Assembly (NCBI GenBank): GCA_016188575.1
Contig: JACPHN010000268.1
Coordinates: 1 to 64,000, forward strand
Direction of reading: 5' to 3'
Length of the DNA: 64,000 nucleotides
DNA from: Candidatus Schekmanbacteria bacterium
GTDB taxonomy: Bacteria > CSSED10-310 > JACPHN01
Part shown: positions 8,460-16,933 of the stretch, one piece after another
Layout: every line of letters starts with the position of its first letter
Position numbering within the stretch: the stretch's first letter is position 1
Notes under the pieces: generated by a model
What the model saw: the letters and a program-made list of their open reading frames with translations, nothing else
Told to the model about the DNA's origin: nothing
Database searches by the model: none
Position numbers and translations under genes: made by a program

Positions 8460-9670
8460 GGCCGTCCCTCGCGCTGCCGGCGCGCGAGCGCCCGGTCAAG
8501 CAGCTTCCGCGCCATCCTGCGCGCCCGCCGCTTGAGCTCGCCGGCGCTCCGGCGCAGGCGCCCGCTCATGCCGGGCGGGTAAAGGCGCAAGCATTCGAGC
8601 GTCCGCCGCTCTCCCGCCCACAGATACTTGTAGGGCTCCTCACCGTGAAGAAAGTCGAATTCGGTCACGCCCTCTTCCATGCAGTGCCGGATGACCAGCC
8701 CCGCCATGACCAGGCCGACCCCGCGATCCGCGAGCGCGGGGTCAAAACCGGCCTGGTAATAGAGAAACCTGTGCCCAAAGCGGAACCCGTACACGGCGGC
8801 CGCGGGACGCCCGTCCAGACGCATGAGGAACAGGCGCAACCAGCCCCGTTCCAGCGCCTCCCGGCTCAGCTCCTCATGGAAGTCGCGCAGACTTCGGGTG
8901 TGAAAGGCATCGGAGCCGCCGCGCTCTTGCCAGCGTTTGAAGTGCAGCACCAGCAGATCCTCGAGCGCCTCACGGCGTTCCTGGTCGGTGCCCGCCAGCG
9001 CGAAGGAAACCGCGTAACGCTGCTGCAGCTTGCGGCAGCGGGCGCGGAAGTTCTGCCGATGCCGCGGCCCGAGCGAGGCGATGTAGTCTTCGAACGTCGG
9101 CTGCTCGAGGCGGACAATGGGGCAGACGTTGGTGGTTGTCGCCGACTGGTGCCATCCCCGCCCGACCAGCCGGGCGGCCAGCCGGCGCGCGAACGATTCT
9201 CCGGCAGCGAGCTGCCCGAGCACCAGCGCTCGGCGCCGCACGGTCACGTGTTTCGCGAGCGCCTCCAGCACCTCCTCTTCGCACCCGTCGCGGACGATGA
9301 TGTCGAGGTAGTCCGAGCCGACGCTCCCGGTGCCCAGCAGCTCGAGCGGCGAGAAGGGCCAGCGCTTTCTCATCAGCGGCGCCAGGGCCACCAGCTCCTC
9401 GCGACGCCACAGCGCGATCAGGCGCATGCAGCGCCCCTCGGACAGGTGCTGCCACCACGCCGACATCCACTCCCAGGTCAGGAAGAGCTCCCGGCTCTTG
9501 CTATTCTCAAGCAGATCGTGCCAGTCGTGGTACAGCCGCAAGAAGGCCAGGCGGCTGCCGATACGTTCCGCCACCAGCCCGCCGGGGGGACTGCTCCGAT
9601 TCGCCACGAAGGCGGCTCTGACCTGTTCCGCTGCGAGGATCGGCGGGATATCTACGTTGGCAACGCTCAT
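8456..9670 (-). CDS. FemAB/GNAT-type transferase (CelD/BcsL-like), copy 1
   Basis: A 404-residue protein of the GNAT/FemAB fold. The C-terminal half carries the Acetyltransf_6-like core, with LGPRHRQNFRARCRKL, then GWLRLFLMRLDGRPAAAVYGF and FDFLHGEEPYKYLW. Such proteins add acyl or amino-acyl groups and recur in exosortase-type polysaccharide loci; the donor and acceptor here are unknown. I chose the ATG at 9670 because GGAAGGGAG lies just upstream. The frame stays open to an ATG at 9892 that would overlap the aminotransferase stop (ATGA) like its neighbours. That may be the ancestral start, before repeats were inserted between 9700 and 9870. Confidence 0.8.
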   Translation of the reverse strand: MSVANVDIPPILAAEQVRAAFVANRSSPPGGLVAERIGSRLAFLRLYHDWHDLLENSKSRELFLTWEWMSAWWQHLSEGRCMRLIALWRREELVALAPLMRKRWPFSPLELLGTGSVGSDYLDIIVRDGCEEEVLEALAKHVTVRRRALVLGQLAAGESFARRLAARLVGRGWHQSATTTNVCPIVRLEQPTFEDYIASLGPRHRQNFRARCRKLQQRYAVSFALAGTDQERREALEDLLVLHFKRWQERGGSDAFHTRSLRDFHEELSREALERGWLRLFLMRLDGRPAAAVYGFRFGHRFLYYQAGFDPALADRGVGLVMAGLVIRHCMEEGVTEFDFLHGEEPYKYLWAGERRTLECLRLYPPGMSGRLRRSAGELKRRARRMARKLLDRALARRQREGRP

Positions 9671-9702
9671 GGCGACTCCCTTCCTGAATCCACTACTTTC
9701 CA

Positions 9703-9740
9703 CGCCTCCCCCCGCTTGTGGAGGTGAGGTGGGGTGGAAT
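9703..9740. repeat. R1 repeat upstream of the FemAB-like gene
   Basis: A pyrimidine/purine palindromic unit with core CCTCCCCCCGCTTGTGGAGG and flank TGAGGTGGGG. It belongs to the same family as the repeats at 7291 and 23361. It lies in the leader of the FemAB-like gene, or in its extended N-terminus if translation starts at 9892. Confidence 0.65.
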
Positions 9741-9764
9741 GCTCCCCTCTGTGGATCCTGAGTA

Positions 9765-9869
9765 AGGTGGCCCCGCCGAGCTCTTCGAGCAACGGTCCCC
9801 CCAGCCTCCGGGAGAGGGGCCTCGGAAGTGTAGTAGAGGAACCGGCTTCCGAGCTCATTGGGGCCACCT
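9765..9869. repeat. Small inverted-repeat element, MITE-like
   Basis: A 105-base segment bounded by 19-base terminal inverted repeats. The left end (9765-9783) is AGGTGGCCCCGCCGAGCTC; the right end (9851-9869) is its reverse complement with three mismatches in the middle. There is no internal gene. A target duplication is not clear. It sits next to an R1 repeat between the aminotransferase and FemAB-like genes, so this spot has probably collected two insertions. Confidence 0.6.
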
Positions 9870-9888
9870 ATGTAAACACGTGCGGTGC

Positions 9889-11091
9889 TCATGCCGGCTT
9901 CGCCTCCGGAGCGAGCAGCCGGAGACCGCGCGTGCGATGCGTGTCGTCCGCATGCCAGCGGTGCAAACCGAGCATGCGAATCTGTTTGGCGATGTGCTCG
10001 ATGACCTCCAGCGTCACGTACTGGTGAATGGGGATCTCGAGGAGGTGCTCGCGAAGAAAGCGGACGGCGGGCGAGATCTCCGTGAGCGACGGGTCACCGA
10101 CGTTCCAGAACTGGACGGTCTGGATGCCCGCTGCCTCCAGCGCCGCCGCGGCCGCCGCCTTGTCGGGAACGAGCAGGGGAAAGAAGAGCGGACAGACGCC
10201 GTCGTCGATGGTGCTGCGCAGCAGCGGCGCCTGGCCATCCAGAAGCTGCACCAGGAGCTGAAAGTTCGCTCGCCGCCGCGGCCGGATCTCGGCGTAGGGC
10301 AGGCGCTCGAGGATGCGCCGCGACAGGTCGGAAAGCGCGATGTCGGCGACCGAGCGATCGAAGCCCGCATCGCCGACGGGAATCCGCGGCCCCCACGTCG
10401 CGCTCAGCAGGCGGCCGGTAGCGCGTTTCGCCGCCGCCAGCACCTGGCCCGCGCCGCCGGCCCGGCTGCGAAACCACTCCACCAGCAGCTCGCTCGCCCT
10501 GCCCGCGGTCGACAGCCGGTCACAAGGGCGCAACGGCATGGCCGCGAGCCCCGGAATCGGCCAGCGGTTCTGTGCCAGGATCGCGCCGTTGGGAACCGGT
10601 AGCGTCTTGTACAGGCAGAACACCGAGAAGTCCCCAAACGTGCCGAGCGGCTGTCCCTCCAGCTCGCTCAAGAGCGCCAGAGCACAATCCTCCACCAGCA
10701 CGAGGTCGCGCTCCCGGCAAATCTCCGCGAGCTCCCGGATCGGCTGCGGCCAGCCGATGTAGTGGATCGATAGCAGCGCCCGGGCACCCGACCGCGCGAG
10801 CCGCGAGACCTGGTCCAGATCCGGCTGCAGGTGCCGGTCCACGCGGTAGAACCGCAAGCGGGCACCTGCCGCCAGAATCGCCTTGATCTCATTACCGTGG
10901 TGGTAATCCGGAACGAGAACGGTCTCGTCCGGCCGCAACATGAGTTGCGAAAACAGATGGTAGAGCGCGTTGCGCGCGCGGTACCGGTAGATGACGTCCG
11001 GACTGCCCAGCGGGAAGGGCCTGGGAGCAGCGGACGGCGGCGACAGGAAGAGGCGCGGATCGAGACCTGGCCCCGCGGATGCGTACATCAT
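9889..11091 (-). CDS. DegT/DnrJ/EryC1-type aminotransferase
   Basis: A 400-residue PLP-dependent enzyme of the sugar aminotransferase superfamily. The probable PLP-binding lysine is K162 in CLYKTLPVPNG, and the cofactor-contacting aspartate is D135 in VEDCAL. The substrate-side segment VPDYHHGNEIKAIL replaces the usual DegT sequence, so the substrate is not obvious; it may aminate a nucleotide sugar or another small precursor. The start is ATGATG with GAGGAGG upstream, overlapping the stop of the second FemAB-like gene (ATGA). It lies between two FemAB/GNAT-like genes, which suggests that the three work on one modification. Confidence 0.82.
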   Translation of the reverse strand: MMYASAGPGLDPRLFLSPPSAAPRPFPLGSPDVIYRYRARNALYHLFSQLMLRPDETVLVPDYHHGNEIKAILAAGARLRFYRVDRHLQPDLDQVSRLARSGARALLSIHYIGWPQPIRELAEICRERDLVLVEDCALALLSELEGQPLGTFGDFSVFCLYKTLPVPNGAILAQNRWPIPGLAAMPLRPCDRLSTAGRASELLVEWFRSRAGGAGQVLAAAKRATGRLLSATWGPRIPVGDAGFDRSVADIALSDLSRRILERLPYAEIRPRRRANFQLLVQLLDGQAPLLRSTIDDGVCPLFFPLLVPDKAAAAAALEAAGIQTVQFWNVGDPSLTEISPAVRFLREHLLEIPIHQYVTLEVIEHIAKQIRMLGLHRWHADDTHRTRGLRLLAPEAKPA

Positions 11092-12290
11092 GCCTGGGTC
11101 CTCCTCATTGCATGGTTCAAGAGCGCACGTGCCTCGCTCATCGGGCGATAAAGCCGACTCGCGCGCAGCCGCGGCAGGATGTGGAACTTGAGCTGGCGGA
11201 CCGCGCGGCTGCGCCAGCCGTGCGGGAAGAGAAACAGCCATTCATGGCGGCGCGTCGTCGCCGTCCACTCCCGCTTCCACGGCTCGTCGTCGCCGAGAAA
11301 GTCGAGCTCGCTCAACCCGCGCTCGTAGCAGTGCTTGAGCACGTGAAAAACCAGAAGGTTGGTCGGCGAATACTGCCGGTACAGTGGGTCGAAGCCCGTC
11401 TTGACCAGGAAAAAACGACCGCCGTACTCGAGCGCGAAGGCGAAGGCGATGCGCCGCCCGCCGGCCGTGAGAAAACAGAGGCGGAGCCAGCCGTGGCGCG
11501 CCGCCTCGGGGACGAGCTGGGCATAGAACTGCCGGCAGCTCTCAGTCGACGCGATCGCGGTGCCCGCGTCCTGCTTCCACGCGGCGCCCTCGATCTGGAT
11601 GCCTTCCGCGAGCGCGCTTTCAACTTCGGAACCGGAGGTGACGATCTCCATGTCCAGGCTGGCGCTGCGCATGAGGCGGCCCAGGCGGTTGCGCAGATTG
11701 GCGCGGTGTTTGGCGGAGAGCGACCGCAGGTAGCCGTCGAAGGTCCCTTCCAGCTCCAGGTACGGAGCGTCGGCGGCGTGCCATAGCTCGCCGGCGACCG
11801 CGTCCGCGCGGGCGAGGGCCGGAAGTCTGCGCAGCGTCGGCGAGTCCGCGGGGAGCTGGCAGAGGGTCACGTAGTCCAGCTCGTCGAACATCTCGGTCAC
11901 CTGCTGCCAGAGGGCCAGGTAGACGCGGTCGCTGCGCTCGCCGGCGAGATCGAAGCGAGAGGTGTGGGCATTGGCGAGAAACTCGAGCGTGACGGTCCTG
12001 AGCCCGTAGACGCGGCGCACCGACAGCATCATGGGGGCGACGGCGACAAGCTCGGTGCCGTCGCGGAAAACGAAAACCCGCAGCGCGTGTCCCGAGCCGA
12101 AGCTGTCCCACCAGCAACTGACCCAGGCGTGAGTATTGAAGGGATGATCGCCAGGTGAGCGGCGGGTCAGCGCGGACCATTCGGGTGCGAGCGCCGCCAG
12201 CCCGGCGCTGCTCTGCACCACCTCGACCGCGAGCCGGCCGCGCCGCGGCGCCAGCCGTTCAGTCGCTATCTCAAGCACGATCGCGCTCAT
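11088..12290 (-). CDS. FemAB/GNAT-type transferase (CelD/BcsL-like), copy 2
   Basis: A 400-residue relative of the protein encoded at 8456-9670. The Acetyltransf_6-like core is seen in LSAKHRANLRNRLGRL, GWLRLCFLTAGGRRIAFAF and LDFLGDDEPWKREW. The N-terminal 160 residues form the paired GNAT-like half, containing FNTHAWVSCWWDSFG. It has no signal peptide or membrane segment. The ATG overlaps the glycosyltransferase stop (ATGA) and its own stop overlaps the aminotransferase ATG. The two copies are clearly divergent, so this is not a recent duplication. Substrate unknown. Confidence 0.82.
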   Translation of the reverse strand: MSAIVLEIATERLAPRRGRLAVEVVQSSAGLAALAPEWSALTRRSPGDHPFNTHAWVSCWWDSFGSGHALRVFVFRDGTELVAVAPMMLSVRRVYGLRTVTLEFLANAHTSRFDLAGERSDRVYLALWQQVTEMFDELDYVTLCQLPADSPTLRRLPALARADAVAGELWHAADAPYLELEGTFDGYLRSLSAKHRANLRNRLGRLMRSASLDMEIVTSGSEVESALAEGIQIEGAAWKQDAGTAIASTESCRQFYAQLVPEAARHGWLRLCFLTAGGRRIAFAFALEYGGRFFLVKTGFDPLYRQYSPTNLLVFHVLKHCYERGLSELDFLGDDEPWKREWTATTRRHEWLFLFPHGWRSRAVRQLKFHILPRLRASRLYRPMSEARALLNHAMRRTQA

Positions 12291-13714
12291 AGTCGGAGCT
12301 CCCGAGGTTTCGCATGGAGTAATCGCGGCCGCGCGGGGCGCGGCCGCCGCGGATCGCCGGCAGCCGGCGCCACCGCCACCGCCGCGCCTGACGCCTGCCA
12401 GAGATCCTGAGGATGGGTCACGTAGCGGTAGAGGCCGAGCACGGCGGCCCAGTTCAGCATGACGAAGTGGTAGGGAACGGACAGCAGCCGATCAAGCAGC
12501 CGCTGGGGTCCGCCGCCGCCGCCGGACAGGTGCGCGCGGCGATCGCCGCGCAAGCGATAGGCCCCGACCACCGCGAGCAGGTAGGCAGCGGTCTGCGCCA
12601 CCAGGAATGCGGTATAGAGCTCGCCCCGCAGCATCCAGCTCGACGCGTACAGCGCCGGCAGGAGAAAGGCGACGACGAGGCGCCCTACCTTGTGCGAGGC
12701 GAACTGCAGGAAGATCGGATCACGCCACGGCATCAGCAGCTCGGGCATGCGCGCCAGGAGCTGGTAGTTTCCGGCGAGCGTGCGCACCTTGCGGCGCAGC
12801 TCCGCGCTCGACGGCTGCTCGCGGTCGTAGGCGCGCGCGGCCGGGTCGAGGACGGCGCGCTTGCCGCGCAGAACGGCCCCCATGGGAATCGCGACGTCGT
12901 CGAGAATGGTGTCGGCGGGCAGCGGTGTGTACAGGTCCCGGCGCACGGCATGCAGCGCGCCGGTGGCGCCCGGCAGCGAGTGAATGTCGCTCTCCAGTGC
13001 GCGCAGCCACCGGTCGTAGCGCCAGTACAGGCCGATGCCGTCGCCGGCCACGTTGCCGTTTTCGTCCAGCACGATGACCTCACCGCTCACCGCGCCCACC
13101 TCGGGGTCGTGGAAGTTGGCGATGAGCTCGCGCACGGCGGCGCTTTCCAGCCGCTGCCGGGCATCGGCAAAGACGATGACGTCGCCGCGAGCCGCCGCCA
13201 CGCCGCGATTCAACGCCCCCGCCTTGCCCTCGTGGCGCGGCGACCGCACTACAGTGAGGCGCGGTGCCGGCCACGCGCGGCGCGGCGACCGCAGCGGCGA
13301 CCACGGGTGGTCGCCTAATCCCAGAAACGCCCGGTGCGGCCCCCTACCCCTCCCCCCGCGCGCGGGGGCAGGTGTGGTGGGGCGTCTTCGCGATGCGTCC
13401 CAGGCGCTCGTGAGCCGCCGGTGGGCGCTCGCCCAACGTTCCACCACGCGATCCGTGCCGTCGCTCGGACCATCGAGCGCGATGACGATCTCCAGCTTGC
13501 TCGGCGGGTAAACCTGGCGCAGGCAGTCCTCGAGCTTGTCCACGATCGCCTCGCGCTCGTTGTAGGCGGCGATGACGATGCTCACCGACAGGCGACAGGG
13601 TTGCTTGTCCACCGGCGCCAGGCCATACCGCCGCCGGGCGAGCAAGTAGAGCGGATAGCCCACATACACGTAGGCGATGATCGCCAAACTGCTCCAAAAA
13701 ACGACCTGCGCCAC
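12287..13714 (-). CDS. Family 2 glycosyltransferase with a repeat-derived insertion
   Basis: A 475-residue membrane-associated GT2. There is one N-terminal membrane helix and two to three C-terminal ones. The GT-A motifs are VIAAYNER (about residue 48), IALDGPSDGTD (78-88), EGKAGALNRG (162-171), a FADAR metal site and DDVAIPM. It would extend the lipid-linked repeat unit. Residues about 103-150 are not seen in the family: they translate a palindromic repeat plus a 45-base partial duplication, sitting in the loop before TVVRSPRHEGKAG. The frame is kept, so the enzyme may still fold. GTG start with AGGAGG upstream; it lies three bases from the dehydrogenase stop. Confidence 0.88.
   Translation of the reverse strand: MAQVVFWSSLAIIAYVYVGYPLYLLARRRYGLAPVDKQPCRLSVSIVIAAYNEREAIVDKLEDCLRQVYPPSKLEIVIALDGPSDGTDRVVERWASAHRRLTSAWDASRRRPTTPAPARGGRGRGPHRAFLGLGDHPWSPLRSPRRAWPAPRLTVVRSPRHEGKAGALNRGVAAARGDVIVFADARQRLESAAVRELIANFHDPEVGAVSGEVIVLDENGNVAGDGIGLYWRYDRWLRALESDIHSLPGATGALHAVRRDLYTPLPADTILDDVAIPMGAVLRGKRAVLDPAARAYDREQPSSAELRRKVRTLAGNYQLLARMPELLMPWRDPIFLQFASHKVGRLVVAFLLPALYASSWMLRGELYTAFLVAQTAAYLLAVVGAYRLRGDRRAHLSGGGGGPQRLLDRLLSVPYHFVMLNWAAVLGLYRYVTHPQDLWQASGAAVAVAPAAGDPRRPRPARPRLLHAKPRELRL
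13234..13315. repeat. Direct repeat and palindrome within the glycosyltransferase insertion
   Basis: The 15-base string GGCGCGGCGACCGCA occurs at 13234-13248 and again at 13279-13293, exactly 45 bases apart, so the reading frame repeats (RSPRHE and RSPRRA). Next to it is a near-perfect palindrome, GGCGACCAC at 13296-13304 and GTGGTCGCC at 13307-13315. Together with the repeat at 13341-13383 this makes up the extra loop in the protein. Confidence 0.65.
13341..13383. repeat. R1 repeat inside the glycosyltransferase gene
   Basis: A perfect 16-base palindrome, CCCCCGCGCGCGGGGG at 13353-13368, with the family flanks CCCCTACCCCTC on the left and AGGTGTGGTGGGG on the right. It is translated in frame as part of the extra loop of the glycosyltransferase. 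Confidence 0.75.
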
Positions 13715-13717
13715 GGC

Positions 13718-15067
13718 CTACAGCCTCCTGAGGTTCGACGCCTCGATGCCGCGCGTCGCGTTGCGGGTATCGAACACCAGCGGCGCCTGTCGGGTAATCT
13801 CCTCGTAGTCGAAGCCCGAATGGTCCGTCAGGATCAGCGCGAGGTGGCAGAGCTCCAGGAGCTGCGGCGTTGGCCGTTTGGACTCCAGAAGCTCGTCGCC
13901 GATGGTGATGGAGTCCACAAACGGGTCGCTATAGGAGACCGTCGCCCCGCGCTCCCTGAGCAGCTTGATGACCTCGAGAGCCGGCGATTCCCGGGTGTCG
14001 CAAACGTCCTTCTTGTAGGCCACGCCGAGCACGTGGATCCAGGTGCGGCTCAGGGGTCTGCCCGCCTCGCTCAAGATCTCCATCACCCGCATCACCACGT
14101 AACGGGGCATGCCGCGATTGATCTTGTCGGCAAGGTGAATGAGCTCCGGCACAAACCCATCGATCGTGGCCTTCCACTGCAAGTAGATGGGATCGACGGG
14201 GATGCAGTGCCCGCCGAGACCGGGACCCGGGAAAAACGGCATGAACCCGAACGGCTTGGTCGCCGCCGCGTCGATCACCTCCCACACGTCGATGTCCATG
14301 TGCTTGCACATCTGCGCCAGCTCGTTGACCAGCGCGATGTTTACGGCGCGGAAGGTGTTCTCCAGCAGCTTGACCATTTCGGCCACGCGCGTGTTGGAGA
14401 CTTCCATCACGCCGCCCACGACCTGGCTGTACAGCGACGCCGCCAACCGCCGGCACCGGGGCGTCACCCCGGCGACGATCTTCGCGATGTTCTCGGTCTT
14501 GAACCTGGCATTGCCCGGGTCGACCCGTTCCGGCGAGTATGCCAGGAAGAAGTCCTCTCCGACCTTCAATCCGTGCGCCTGCAAGCGCGGCAGGACGATG
14601 TCCTCGGTGCTTCCCGGGTAGGTCGTGCTCTCCAGGATCACGAGCTGTCCGGGGCGCAGATGCGCCGCGACCTCTTCCGCCGCAGACAGCACGAAGGTCA
14701 GGTCCGGGTCGCGGCTCTTGCGCAACGGCGTGGGCACGCAGATGATGAGCACGTCCATATCCGGTAAGGCCGAAAAGTCGGTCGTCGCGGCAAACTTGCC
14801 TTCGTGGAGCGCCTGCATCACCCGGCGGCTGTGCACGTCGGTGATCTCGGAAACGCCATTCACCAGCCCGTCGACGCGCTCGGGGTTGATGTCGAAGCCG
14901 GTGGCGCGGAACCCGGCATCGGCACAAGCCATCGCCAGGGGTAGACCGACGTAGCCGAGGCCGAGCACACCGACGCGGGCGGTGCGCGTCTGCAAGCGGC
15001 CGGCGAGGGTTTCAAACGAGTTGGTGACCTGAGTAGTTGGAACCTGCAGGACAGCGGTAGTGCTCAC
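13718..15067 (-). CDS. UDP-N-acetylhexosamine 6-dehydrogenase (WbpA/WecC-like)
   Basis: A 449-residue NAD-dependent nucleotide-sugar dehydrogenase. The Rossmann motif GVLGLGYVGLPLA is near residue 33, with ICVPTPL, then ESTTYPGST, and the substrate segment GPGLGGHCIPVDPIYL typical of UDP-HexNAc rather than UDP-glucose dehydrogenases. With WecB it would oxidise UDP-ManNAc to UDP-ManNAcA; oxidation of UDP-GlcNAc is the alternative. The usual catalytic cysteine is the one in GGHCIP. The start is a GTG with AGGAGA upstream, 11 bases after the glmS stop. Family assignment is firm; exact substrate is inferred. Confidence 0.9.
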   Translation of the reverse strand: MSTTAVLQVPTTQVTNSFETLAGRLQTRTARVGVLGLGYVGLPLAMACADAGFRATGFDINPERVDGLVNGVSEITDVHSRRVMQALHEGKFAATTDFSALPDMDVLIICVPTPLRKSRDPDLTFVLSAAEEVAAHLRPGQLVILESTTYPGSTEDIVLPRLQAHGLKVGEDFFLAYSPERVDPGNARFKTENIAKIVAGVTPRCRRLAASLYSQVVGGVMEVSNTRVAEMVKLLENTFRAVNIALVNELAQMCKHMDIDVWEVIDAAATKPFGFMPFFPGPGLGGHCIPVDPIYLQWKATIDGFVPELIHLADKINRGMPRYVVMRVMEILSEAGRPLSRTWIHVLGVAYKKDVCDTRESPALEVIKLLRERGATVSYSDPFVDSITIGDELLESKRPTPQLLELCHLALILTDHSGFDYEEITRQAPLVFDTRNATRGIEASNLRRL

Positions 15068-15078
15068 TGGTGCTTCTC

Positions 15079-16929
15079 CTATTCTACGGTGACGCTCTTG
15101 GCGAGGTTGCGGGGTTTGTCGACGTCGCAGCCGCGGCGCACGCCGATGTGGTAGGCGAGGAGCTGCAGCGGCAGAACCGTCAGCAGCGGTGAAAGCAACG
15201 GGTGCGTCGGCGCGACAAAGATGGTTTCGTCCGCCTTTTCCTGCACCTCGTTGTCGCCTTCGGTAGCGATGGCGATGACCTTGCCGTCTCGCCCTTTCGC
15301 CTCCTCGACGTTCCCCATCGTCTTGCGGTAGACGTGATCTTGTGGGGCGACCACGACGACGGGCATCTGCGCGTCGATCAGGGCGATCGGACCGTGCTTC
15401 ATCTCGCCGGCAGGGTAGCCCTCTGCGTGGGCATACGAGATTTCCTTCAGCTTCAAGGCGCCCTCCAGGGCAATCGGGTAGCTGATGCCGCGGCCCAGGA
15501 AGAGAAAGCTCGCGTGGTCGTGGAATCGCTCACAAAGCGGTTCGATCGCCTTGCGGGTGGCAAGGAATCGCTCCATGTCCTCGCTGAGCCGGTCGAGCCC
15601 GGCCACGTGCTCGGCGATCTGCTGGCGCGACAGCGCGCCGCGCAGCCCGCCGAGGTAGACCCCAAGCGCGAAGAGCAGCGCCACCTGGGTGGTGAACGCC
15701 TTGGTCGACGCCACGCCGATCTCGGGGCCGGCGTGGGTGTAGAGCACCGCGTCGGATTCGCGGGCGATCGAGCTGCCGACGACATTGCAAATCGACAGCA
15801 CCACGGCGCCATGATCGCGCGCCTCTCGCAAGCCGGCCAGAGTATCTGCCGTCTCGCCGGATTGGCTGATGCCCAGCACGAGGCTGTTCTTGCCCATCAC
15901 GGGGTTGCGATAGCGAAACTCGCTGGCATAGTCGACGTCCACGGGCATCCGCGCCAGCGACTCGATCATGAGCTTGCCGATGAGGCCCGCGTGCAGGGAG
16001 GTGCCGCACGCGAGAATCTGCAACCGCGGCGCCTTCCGGAGACGCTGCGTCAGGGCGCCGTTGAGGCGCGAGCAGAGATCGTCCTCGAGCACCACGCGGT
16101 CGCCGCGCACGCGACCGCACAAGGTATCTCGCAGGGCACGCGGCTGCTCGAGAATCTCCTTGAGCATGAAGTGCGGGTAGCCCTCCTTTTCCGCCATTTC
16201 CGCGGTCCACTCCAGATGCTGGCGGCGACATTCGATCGTTCTGGCCGCGGCATCCTGGAGCTCGACGTGGTCCGCTCGCAGCACGACAATCTCGCCATCG
16301 GCCAGGAAATGAACGTCGCGCGTGTAGGGCAGAATGGCGGGAACGTCCGATGCCACGATCATCTCGTGCTCGCCGAGCCCGACCACGAGCGGCAGGCCGC
16401 GGCGCACCGCAACGATCTTGGAGGGCTCTGTCGTCGCGATGACCACCAGCCCGAAGACCCCCTCGATCTCGGCGATCGCGCCCCGCACCGCGTCTTCCAG
16501 CTTGCCGTTCAGGCGGGCCTCGATGAGGTGCGCGAGGACCTCGGAGTCGGTTTCGCTGTGGAAGATGTGCCCTTCAGCAATGAGGCGCCGCCGCAGCTCC
16601 ACGTAGTTCTCGATGATGCCGTTATGCGCGACCAGCACCCGGCCGGTGCAATCCGCGTGGGGATGCGCGTTGGCCTCCGTCGGCCGGCCGTGAGTCGCCC
16701 ACCGGGTGTGTCCAATGCCACAATGCCCTGCGGCCAGCGCCTGACCGAGAGTCGCCACCTTTTCCTCGAGCCCGCCGATGCGACCCGCGTAACGCAACAG
16801 GTGCATCGTGCCGTTGAGGGTGACGGCGATCCCGCAGGAGTCGTAGCCGCGGTATTCGAGCCGCTTGAGAGCGGAGACCAGCACGGGAGCGCTCTGCCGG
16901 TCGCCAACGTAGCCGATGAGTCCACACAT
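15079..16929 (-). CDS. glmS: Glutamine-fructose-6-phosphate aminotransferase
   Basis: A 616-residue GlmS of normal length. The glutaminase Cys2 is in MCGLIGYVG, with HTRWATHG and GIIENY. Two SIS isomerase domains follow, with ACGTSLHA, ISQSGETADT and the C-terminal DKPRNLAKSVTVE end that closes the active site. It makes glucosamine-6-phosphate, the first committed step to UDP-GlcNAc. It sits four bases downstream of the glmR (yvcK) homologue and 11 bases upstream of the UDP-sugar dehydrogenase gene, placing precursor supply inside the polysaccharide operon. Whether it is the only GlmS of the organism cannot be told from here. Confidence 0.97.
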   Translation of the reverse strand: MCGLIGYVGDRQSAPVLVSALKRLEYRGYDSCGIAVTLNGTMHLLRYAGRIGGLEEKVATLGQALAAGHCGIGHTRWATHGRPTEANAHPHADCTGRVLVAHNGIIENYVELRRRLIAEGHIFHSETDSEVLAHLIEARLNGKLEDAVRGAIAEIEGVFGLVVIATTEPSKIVAVRRGLPLVVGLGEHEMIVASDVPAILPYTRDVHFLADGEIVVLRADHVELQDAAARTIECRRQHLEWTAEMAEKEGYPHFMLKEILEQPRALRDTLCGRVRGDRVVLEDDLCSRLNGALTQRLRKAPRLQILACGTSLHAGLIGKLMIESLARMPVDVDYASEFRYRNPVMGKNSLVLGISQSGETADTLAGLREARDHGAVVLSICNVVGSSIARESDAVLYTHAGPEIGVASTKAFTTQVALLFALGVYLGGLRGALSRQQIAEHVAGLDRLSEDMERFLATRKAIEPLCERFHDHASFLFLGRGISYPIALEGALKLKEISYAHAEGYPAGEMKHGPIALIDAQMPVVVVAPQDHVYRKTMGNVEEAKGRDGKVIAIATEGDNEVQEKADETIFVAPTHPLLSPLLTVLPLQLLAYHIGVRRGCDVDKPRNLAKSVTVE

Positions 16930-16933
16930 GGTC

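Noticed and set aside
7183-8499. A longer wecB frame extending through the deacetylase region.
   Set aside because: It is the antiparallel-free alternative frame of the deacetylase gene; the AGGAGG before 7182 and the conserved start of WecB set the boundary.
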